A stretch of DNA of 5,022 nt, from NCBI GenBank assembly GCA_013360825.1, contig JABWAY010000304.1:1-5022 (forward strand), written 5' to 3'. Made by a program: the position numbers and the translations under genes. Positions 1 through 5,022 of the stretch are shown in pieces. The DNA comes from Candidatus Brocadiia bacterium. Lineage in GTDB: Bacteria > Planctomycetota > MHYJ01 > WSZJ01. The notes under the pieces were generated by a model. The model was not told where the DNA came from, searched no databases, and saw only the letters and a list, made by a program, of their open reading frames with translations. Position 1 is the stretch's first letter. The number at the start of each line of letters is the position of its first letter.

Positions 1-1112
1 TCGCCCGGCGCGGCCTTCGCGATCGCGGCGCGGGCGCGGGCGGCCATGTTCCTCAGCAGGTCGCGGCGCAGGTCGGCGCAGGTCTCGTGGATCGCGTCCG
101 AGGCGATGCGCTCGTAGTCCATGATGTCGCGCAGCCGCCACCAGCCGCCCGGCCAGGGGTTGGGGAAGTTGGTCTGCGTCTCGTAGTCCACGAGCCCCTT
201 GCGCCCGCCCGCCAGCTCGGTCGGGTCCACGTAGACCGGGCTCGCGATCCGCACCGAGGCCGCCTCGGTGAGCAGGCCCGAGATGTTCTTGAACCACGCG
301 GTGTTCTTGGTGCCCCCGGGCCAGTAGGCGTCGAACGCGTAGCCGTAGATGACGCCCGAGCGGCCCGCCTGCTCGAGGCGCAGCGACATGTCCGCGCCCA
401 TGCGGTTGACCTCGCGCCAGACCAGCGGGTGGATATCGCCGTCCACGGGCTCGGCGTAGGGGGGCACGAACAGCCGCGGCCCGGTGCCGCCCATCTGGTG
501 CTCGTCCAGCCACACCTGCGGGAACCACTCGTGGTAGACGGCGCGCGACATGGCCCTGGTCTCGGCCTGCGTGAGCATGAACCAGTCGCGGTTGTTGTCG
601 TGCCCCGTGTAGTGGTGGTAGAGCCACGGCATCCGTCCGCCCTCGTACGAGGTGCCGAGCCACTTGCGGTACCACTCGGTCTCGAGGATCTGGCCGTCGG
701 GATTGAGCGAGGGCACCAGGAGCAGCACGACCTCGTCGAGCCGCCGCAGCGTCTCGGGGTCGCCGGCGGTCACCAGCGCGTGCGCCCATTCCATCGCCAT
801 CTGCGTCGAGCCGATCTCGGTCGCGTGGATGTTGCACGTGACGAGCAGGAACGCCCGGCCCTCCTCGGCGAGCGAGGCGACCTCGGCGTCGGACAGCCCG
901 CGCGGGTCGGCGAGCCGCTTCGCGATCTCCTTGAGGCGCGGCAGGCGCGCCATGTTCGCCTCGGACGTGATCACCGCCTGGATCATGTCCTCGCCGAGCG
1001 TGGAAGGCCCGAGCACCTGCAGCTCGAGTCGCGGCGAGAGCCGGTCCAGCTCGCGGAAGTAGGCGTGGATCTGCCGGTAGTCGGCGAGCACGCGATCGGC
1101 GCCGATCTCCAT
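1..1112 (-). CDS. M14-family zinc carboxypeptidase-like protein, C-terminus beyond the window
   Basis: Reading the minus strand from the ATG at 1112..1110 gives about 370 uninterrupted codons to the left edge, so the C-terminus is missing. The protein carries the M14 metallopeptidase signature. Zinc ligands are H96 and E99 in NIHATEIGS, followed by H205 in WLDEHQMGG. The substrate-binding Asn-Arg lies in NNRDWF (R175), and the likely catalytic glutamate is E283 in LLTEAAS. The order and spacing resemble carboxypeptidase A. The family removes C-terminal residues from peptides, usually outside the cytoplasm; the exact substrate cannot be read here. The ATG is the only standard start, but family-like sequence (IPSPREF) continues upstream of it, preceded by a lipobox-like stretch without a start codon. 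The true N-terminus is therefore uncertain and may be truncated. It is divergent from the UVR/mcsB genes and not obviously related to them in function. Family assignment is firm; start is not. Confidence 0.88.
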   Translation of the reverse strand, partial: MEIGADRVLADYRQIHAYFRELDRLSPRLELQVLGPSTLGEDMIQAVITSEANMARLPRLKEIAKRLADPRGLSDAEVASLAEEGRAFLLVTCNIHATEIGSTQMAMEWAHALVTAGDPETLRRLDEVVLLLVPSLNPDGQILETEWYRKWLGTSYEGGRMPWLYHHYTGHDNNRDWFMLTQAETRAMSRAVYHEWFPQVWLDEHQMGGTGPRLFVPPYAEPVDGDIHPLVWREVNRMGADMSLRLEQAGRSGVIYGYAFDAYWPGGTKNTAWFKNISGLLTEAASVRIASPVYVDPTELAGGRKGLVDYETQTNFPNPWPGGWWRLRDIMDYERIASDAIHETCADLRRDLLRNMAARARAAIAKAAPG

Positions 1113-1220
1113 GCGCAGGAACTCGCGCGGGCTCGGAATGGACGCGGCGGACGGGGCGGCGGGAACGCAGGCGGCGAGGGCGGCGAAGGCGGCGGCCGCG
1201 AAGGCGAAGCCGAAGCCGCC
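1113..1220 (-). other. Cryptic signal-peptide/lipobox-like extension of the M14 gene without a start codon
   Basis: In frame with the M14 peptidase and directly upstream of its ATG, the minus strand reads FAFAAAAFAALAAC followed by VPAAPSAASIPSPREF. This looks like the hydrophobic core of a signal peptide ending in a lipobox (L-A-A-C, about 1178..1167) and then a mature N-terminus. The PSPxEF element resembles what I recall from secreted M14 peptidases. Between this and the in-frame stop TAG at 1283..1281 there is no ATG, GTG or TTG. The natural start is therefore missing, uses an unusual codon (ATT at the isoleucine, or CTG at 1118..1116), or was lost by frameshift or deletion. The same bases encode the Ala/Lys-rich N-terminus of the plus-strand UVR protein, so one of the two readings may be a shadow. 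Confidence 0.4.
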
Positions 1221-1347
1221 CGCGGAGAGCGGGCTGGCGGAGCTTGAGAAGGAGCTGGAGCGGCAGATCCTGGCGGAGGACTACGAGAAGGCGGCGAAGC
1301 TGCGGGACCGGATCCGCGAGCTGAAGGCGAAGAAGGAGCCGGGCTAG
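1138..1347 (+). CDS. Small UVR-motif protein, McsA-like C-terminal remnant
   Basis: This encodes 69 residues. Residues 1..30 are a low-complexity Ala/Lys/Pro stretch. Residues 33..66 form a UVR (UvrB/UvrC) helical hairpin with the typical core LAEDYEKAAKLRDRIRELK. The same motif ends McsA, the partner and activator of McsB, and the gene sits immediately upstream of mcsB with only two bases between stop and start, which is the usual mcsA-mcsB order. McsA of Bacillus is about 185 residues and begins with CXXC zinc-binding modules; here there is no cysteine at all, so only the C-terminal module is present. The likely role is binding or tuning McsB, by inference from position. The start is uncertain: ATG 1138 was chosen because it reduces overlap with the divergent M14 gene, while ATG 1111 is in frame and adds nine residues. 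Neither has a clear ribosome binding site. The N-terminal part may be non-native sequence antisense to the M14 signal peptide. Confidence 0.7.
   Translation: MDAADGAAGTQAARAAKAAAAKAKPKPPAESGLAELEKELERQILAEDYEKAAKLRDRIRELKAKKEPG
1333..1338 (+). promoter_or_regulatory. Ribosome binding site of mcsB
   Basis: AAGGAG lies inside the last codons of the UVR gene, 11 bases before the ATG at 1350. It supports that start over the nearby in-frame GTG 1353 and ATG 1356, and suggests that translation of mcsB is coupled to the gene before it. Confidence 0.65.
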
Positions 1348-1349
1348 CC

Positions 1350-2411
1350 ATGGTGATGCGGATCGACGACCTGGCGAACGAAACGGGAGAGTGGCTCCGG
1401 GGGACCGGTCCGGAGAACGACATCGTGATGTCCAGCCGGATCCGGCTGGCGCGCAACGTGGCGGACCGGCCGTTCCTCACGGTCGCCTCGCACAAGGTGC
1501 GCGCCGAACTCGAGGCGCAGATCCGGGACGCCCTCTCCGGCGTGAATCTGGGGACGCGCCGGCTGTACGTGGCGCTGAAGGAGGCGACGCCCGTCGACCG
1601 GCAGTTCCTGATGGAGCGCCACCTGATCTCGAAGGACCTCCTGAACGCCGAGGGCGACCGGGGCGTGGCGATCGCGCAGGAGGAGACGGTCGCCATCATG
1701 GTGAACGAGGAGGACCACCTGCGGCTTCAGGTGCTGCGGAGCGGCTTCCAGCTGCGCGAGGCCTGGAAGGAGATCGACAGGATCGACAATGAGATCTCCG
1801 ACCGCCTGGCCTTCGCGTGGCACCCGCAGTTCGGGTTCCTCACGGCGTGCCCGACGAACGCGGGAACCGGGATGCGGATCAGCGTGCTGCTCCACCTGCC
1901 CGCGCTGGTCCTCACGCGCCAGATCGACAAGGTCTTCCAGGCGCTCTCGCGGATCAGCTTCACGGTCCGCGGCCTCTACGGCGAGGGGACCCAGGCCAGC
2001 GGGAATTTTTATCAGATTTCCAACCAGTCGACCCTGGGCAAGGCCGAGGATCAGCTGATCACCGAGCTCACGAACGTGGTGCCGGAGATCGTGAAATTCG
2101 AGCGGCACTGCCGGGAGAAACTCGCCCGGGAACAGCGCGTCGCGCTGGAGGACCGCGTCTTCCGCGCCTGCGGGACGCTGAAACACGCCCGGTCGATCTC
2201 GACCGAGGAGACGATGGAGCTCCTCTCGGCCCTGCGCCTCGGGAGCCACCTGCGGCTGATCCCGGAAATCCGGCAGCAGACCATCAACGAACTCTTCATC
2301 ACCACCCAGCCCGGCCACCTTCAGAAACACGAGGGCCGGGCGCTGACGCCCACGGAGCGGGACCTCGCCCGGGCGGGGTACATCCGCGGGAAACTGACGA
2401 GCGACAGCTGA
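1350..2411 (+). CDS. mcsB: Protein-arginine kinase McsB
   Basis: This 353-residue protein is a full-length ATP:guanido phosphotransferase (Bacillus McsB has about 363). McsB phosphorylates arginine side chains of cytoplasmic proteins with ATP, marking them for ClpC-ClpP degradation. Visible hallmarks are the phosphate-binding arginines in SSRIRLARN (28..36), the NEEDH loop (119..123), the catalytic cysteine C167 in CPTNAGTGMR, E212 in RGLYGEG, the block GNFYQISNQSTLGK, and ALEDRVFR. Near the C-terminus is RDLARA with R337 and D338, the RDxxRA element that senses phosphoarginine in Bacillus McsB; C167, R337 and D338 fall at exactly the Bacillus numbers. The enzyme therefore looks intact and able to self-regulate allosterically. 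It follows a cysteine-free UVR protein by two bases and precedes the pseudopilin gene by seven, so the three are probably co-transcribed. No clpC or ctsR lies in the window. Confidence 0.97.
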   Translation: MVMRIDDLANETGEWLRGTGPENDIVMSSRIRLARNVADRPFLTVASHKVRAELEAQIRDALSGVNLGTRRLYVALKEATPVDRQFLMERHLISKDLLNAEGDRGVAIAQEETVAIMVNEEDHLRLQVLRSGFQLREAWKEIDRIDNEISDRLAFAWHPQFGFLTACPTNAGTGMRISVLLHLPALVLTRQIDKVFQALSRISFTVRGLYGEGTQASGNFYQISNQSTLGKAEDQLITELTNVVPEIVKFERHCREKLAREQRVALEDRVFRACGTLKHARSISTEETMELLSALRLGSHLRLIPEIRQQTINELFITTQPGHLQKHEGRALTPTERDLARAGYIRGKLTSDS

Positions 2412-2413
2412 GG
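2410..2413 (+). promoter_or_regulatory. Probable ribosome binding site of the pseudopilin gene
   Basis: GAGG overlaps the TGA stop of mcsB and lies five bases before the GTG at 2419. It is short, but well placed to favour that start over the in-frame GTG at 2461. Confidence 0.4.
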
Positions 2414-2418
2414 CCCGC

Positions 2419-5022
2419 GTGCGCCTGACGCCCGGCCGCCGGCGGCCCGCCCCTTCCCGCGTGCGCGGAGCCGCGGCGGTCATCATCACGGTGCTCCTCC
2501 TGTTCGCACTGGTCGCGCTCACCCTGTTCGGTTTCACCCGGCTGTCCCCCCCGGAAATCACCTCCGACGCCGCCGGGACGCGCGCATTCATGCTGTCCAT
2601 GATGGGGATCGAGCGCGCCATGGCCGAGCTCCCGCGGGCCGCCTCGCTTCCCGTCCACGGTTCGGCGGTGCGGGACGGGGAACCGCTGGAGGAGGAATTC
2701 TGGACCTGGTGGGGCGAGGACCGGAACGCCAACGGGGCGCTCGATGCGGGCGAGGACGTGAACGGAAACCTGCGCCTGGACGTGGCGGGGCTGGAGATCG
2801 GCGCGGCGCTGCGCCCGAGTTTCGCCGAGATGGAGGGTCGGACCCCGCGGGGCGTGGTGGTGGACGGGAAGGTCGTCGGGGTCTCGGGGACGTTCGGAGG
2901 GGCCGGGCCGGCGTCGCCCGCCACCGAACACTACGTGCTGCGCGTCACCGAGGCCGCTTCCCGCATCTGGATCAACGGTCCCCCCGACGCGACGCGGCGG
3001 ATGGTGGTGCACCTCGTCCGCAGGCTGGGACTGCCGCGGACCGTCGCGGCCGCGATCGCGGAGGCGCGCGGATGCCGGACGGAGGAGGACCTGATCCCGC
3101 GCATCGGCCTGGATCACTGGCGCGTGGTCTCGCCGTACCTCACGACCCAGGCGTGGGTGGACGCGGACACGCTGGGCGCCTGCCCGATGGAATCCCGCGT
3201 CCGCCCGCACCTTCCCGGCGACCCGGTCTACTCCCGCGGGCACCTGCGCCCCCGCCGTCTGGTGCAGCAGCCGCGCGCGCCGGTCAACATCAACAGCGCC
3301 CCGGCGATCGTGCTGGCGTGCGTCCTCGAAGGACTCCAGGGGTACTGGGTGGAGGAAGGCGGGCCGGGGCTCGGGCTCTCGGGATACGGCGGCGGCTATA
3401 CGTGGATGGAGCGCCCCCTCTCGTGGCGCTCACGCGACGCCGCCCTCGGCACGCTCCGCCTCTCCACGCCCGTCTCCGCCGCGCAGGCCGACGCCCTCGC
3501 CCTCGCCGCCGTCGCGGCCCGGACCGACCGCCCCTTCCGCACGTGGGACGACTTCCGCCGGTTCCTCGACGCCCAGGTCCGACTCGGCGTGATCGACGCG
3601 ATGCAGGCCGAGGCGGTCCGCGCCAATGCGGATCCGAACTCGCTCCTGAACGACTTCAACCCCGACCGAAACGCCTGGTCGCCGATCGACAAGACCGACC
3701 TGGTCGGCGGGACCACCGAATTCGCGTTCGCGTCCATGGGGGTCTTCGTCGTGGAATCGCTGGGCCGCGTCACCGACCCGGGGGGAAAGGTGCTGGCGGA
3801 GCGGATGCAGAAAGCGCACATCCGGGCCTGGGAGGTCTGGCGGGAGACGACCGAGGCCGGGTTCCTCCGGGGAGTCGCGGACGGCGCGGACCCGCGGACC
3901 CAGATCTCCGCGTTCGACGGTGACGGCACGACCCGCTCCGGACTCGCCCTCGAGGCGTGGCCGGAGGCTCCCCCGTGGACGACGCGCGACCGGAACGTGA
4001 TCTCGACCCTCTGGTACGACGGCCGGATCGGCCTCGCCCCCCTGCTGGTCCCCCCCGCCGCGGAGACCTGGCTGCGCGCCTCGCTCACCCCGCCCGTCCG
4101 CGAGACGCTCGAAGCCGACGACTGGCGCGTCCGGTCCCCCTCCCCCGACCCCGCGGAGCAGACGGCACGCGACCGCCTGGCGCGCCAGCCGCGCGCCGAC
4201 GGCGAACCGATCCCCGGCCCCCTCGTGATCGACGCCGGAAAAGCGCCCGAGGACGGCAGGGGAACGCCCGTGGGGATGGTCTTCCCCGACGGCGCGAGCC
4301 TCGAAGCCGGAAGCTGCCTGCGCTACCGGGCGCTCGATAACCTCCCCTCGCGCGACGGACAGACCCGGTCCGGATGCGTCTCCTTCTGGTTCAAACCCGC
4401 GTTCGATCCCGCGCGCTCCTCCCGCCCGCGCACCCTCTGGAGCATCGACCGCAGCCGCGCGCCGGGATCCTCCGGTTTCCTCGACTCCCCCGTCTTCGGC
4501 GCCTGGCTCTTCCCGGGATCCCCGGCGTCGGAAGGGCCCTACGCCTACGGATTCCGCCTCGCGGGGCTCGCCGGATTCGGAATCGGGCACCACGCGGCCG
4601 CGGACCGCCCGGAGCCGCGCGGATGGGTCACCGCCGGCATCGCCACGGGCCGCGCGGAATTCGAGGGGTTCGCCCCGCTGGCGTGGGTCCACCTCGCGTT
4701 CGCCTGGGATCTCGACGCCCCGGCGCCCCGCGCCTTCCGCATGGCGGTCAACGGGCGCGTCGTCCCCGCCGCGAATGCCTTCGAGGCCATCCCCGGCTCC
4801 CTCCCCCTCCGCGAACGGATCGACCTCGCCGCCAGCGCCCCCGGGACGTCCACCTGGGTCTCGTTCGGCGCGCTCGCCTCCGACCCCGTCCGGAACCTCC
4901 CGCTCGACGGCACCATCGACGAAATCCGCATCGGGACGGCGGAGGCCTTCGAGGAAGCGCGGCGCGACGCCGCCGAGGGGCGCTATGCGCGGGTCGACGA
5001 CCGGACCCGCCCGCGCCGCGGC
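2419..5022 (+). CDS. GspK-like type II secretion pseudopilin with C-terminal LamG-like domain, open at right edge
   Basis: The frame stays open for 868 codons from GTG 2419 to the window end. Residues 14..39 are prepilin-like: basic RVRG, then the hydrophobic AAAVIITVLLLFALVALTLF, with likely cleavage after G17. The glutamate normally at +5 is absent, as is usual for GspK, the tip pseudopilin of the type II secretion pilus. Residues 101..121 hold two acidic Ca-binding-like loops. YVLRVTEAASRIWIN (172..186) resembles the GspK core strand before its helical domains; residues 195..245 fit the first helix-hairpin-helix/SAM-like part (EEDLIPRIGLDHW, then VSPYLTTQAW), and VNINSAPAIVL starts at 289. 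A GspK-like strand FAFASMGVFVVESLGRV lies near 435..450. From about 620 a concanavalin/LamG-like fold follows (SGCVSFWFKP 651..660, WVHLAFAWD, ending GTIDEIRIG 831..839). Classical GspK is only about 300..340 residues, so the extension is unusual. It starts seven bases after mcsB. GTG 2461 is an alternative start that would leave almost no leader before the cleavage site. Confidence 0.8.
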   Translation, partial: MRLTPGRRRPAPSRVRGAAAVIITVLLLFALVALTLFGFTRLSPPEITSDAAGTRAFMLSMMGIERAMAELPRAASLPVHGSAVRDGEPLEEEFWTWWGEDRNANGALDAGEDVNGNLRLDVAGLEIGAALRPSFAEMEGRTPRGVVVDGKVVGVSGTFGGAGPASPATEHYVLRVTEAASRIWINGPPDATRRMVVHLVRRLGLPRTVAAAIAEARGCRTEEDLIPRIGLDHWRVVSPYLTTQAWVDADTLGACPMESRVRPHLPGDPVYSRGHLRPRRLVQQPRAPVNINSAPAIVLACVLEGLQGYWVEEGGPGLGLSGYGGGYTWMERPLSWRSRDAALGTLRLSTPVSAAQADALALAAVAARTDRPFRTWDDFRRFLDAQVRLGVIDAMQAEAVRANADPNSLLNDFNPDRNAWSPIDKTDLVGGTTEFAFASMGVFVVESLGRVTDPGGKVLAERMQKAHIRAWEVWRETTEAGFLRGVADGADPRTQISAFDGDGTTRSGLALEAWPEAPPWTTRDRNVISTLWYDGRIGLAPLLVPPAAETWLRASLTPPVRETLEADDWRVRSPSPDPAEQTARDRLARQPRADGEPIPGPLVIDAGKAPEDGRGTPVGMVFPDGASLEAGSCLRYRALDNLPSRDGQTRSGCVSFWFKPAFDPARSSRPRTLWSIDRSRAPGSSGFLDSPVFGAWLFPGSPASEGPYAYGFRLAGLAGFGIGHHAAADRPEPRGWVTAGIATGRAEFEGFAPLAWVHLAFAWDLDAPAPRAFRMAVNGRVVPAANAFEAIPGSLPLRERIDLAASAPGTSTWVSFGALASDPVRNLPLDGTIDEIRIGTAEAFEEARRDAAEGRYARVDDRTRPRRG

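Noticed and set aside
652..1062. Possible missing N-terminal (zinc-finger) part of McsA upstream on the plus strand
   Set aside because: No CXXC pairs are encoded in the plus-strand open frames here, and the region is explained by the M14 gene.
87..1247. Long plus-strand open frame (386 codons) across the M14 gene
   Set aside because: It is antisense to a frame with clear M14 zinc ligands, and its product is Arg/Val/Gly/His-rich low complexity with no recognisable motif; typical of GC-rich shadows.
2412..2418. Terminator between mcsB and the next gene
   Set aside because: Only seven bases separate the genes, with no room for a hairpin and no T-run.
1344..2924. Minus-strand open frame of 526 codons opposite mcsB
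   Set aside because: It lies fully antisense to the strongly conserved mcsB and the start of the pseudopilin, and has biased Arg/Pro/Asp composition without domains.
2299..3243. Minus-strand open frame of 314 codons
   Set aside because: Antisense to the pseudopilin N-terminal half; composition is that of a shadow.
2709..3923. Plus-strand open frame of 404 codons in another frame
   Set aside because: Arg/Gly/Pro-rich product overlapping the pseudopilin frame that carries the GspK features.
3430..4692. Minus-strand open frame of 420 codons, rich in Gly, Arg and Glu
   Set aside because: Opposite the continuous pseudopilin frame; no motif or ribosome binding site, and explained by GC-rich third positions.

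Overview
The window is very GC-rich (about 70% by eye) and almost wholly coding. Open reading frames appear in nearly every frame as a result, and most of them are shadows. Four real genes can be supported. On the minus strand, running off the left edge, is an M14-family zinc carboxypeptidase-like gene (about 1..1112). On the plus strand lies a tight run of three genes: a very small UVR-motif protein resembling the C-terminus of McsA (1138..1347), a full-length protein-arginine kinase McsB (1350..2411), and a long GspK-like pseudopilin (2419 to the right edge, still open).

Region 1..1112 encodes an M14 peptidase with all zinc ligands and the catalytic glutamate visible. Region about 1110..1290 is the puzzling part. 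The conserved N-terminus of the peptidase reads on past its first ATG into a lipoprotein-like signal sequence on the minus strand, yet no ordinary start codon precedes that sequence before a stop. The same DNA on the plus strand encodes the Ala/Lys-rich start of the UVR protein. Either the two genes overlap head-to-head in antisense, or a deletion or rearrangement (or an assembly error) has joined two divergent genes and removed both 5' ends.

McsB marks its targets by arginine phosphorylation. It has its catalytic centre and the RDxxRA phosphoarginine-sensing motif at the same residue numbers as Bacillus McsB. Its usual activator McsA has zinc-finger modules, but here only the UVR helix pair remains. 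No ctsR or clpC is visible. Seven bases after mcsB begins the pseudopilin gene, which has a prepilin-like N-terminus, tandem acidic calcium-binding-like loops, the GspK helical core with a VNINSA motif, and a C-terminal LamG/concanavalin-like domain. That last domain is not part of classical GspK.

Taxonomy: mcsB in a high-GC bacterium, together with a type II secretion-like pseudopilin fused to LamG and a secreted-type M14 peptidase, argues for a Gram-negative-type bacterium outside the Firmicutes. A member of the Planctomycetes-Verrucomicrobia-Chlamydiae group (for example Kiritimatiellota, Lentisphaerota or Planctomycetota) would fit. This is inference from gene content only. No RNA gene, CRISPR array, insertion sequence or convincing terminator was seen, and no gene-free stretch longer than 300 bases exists.
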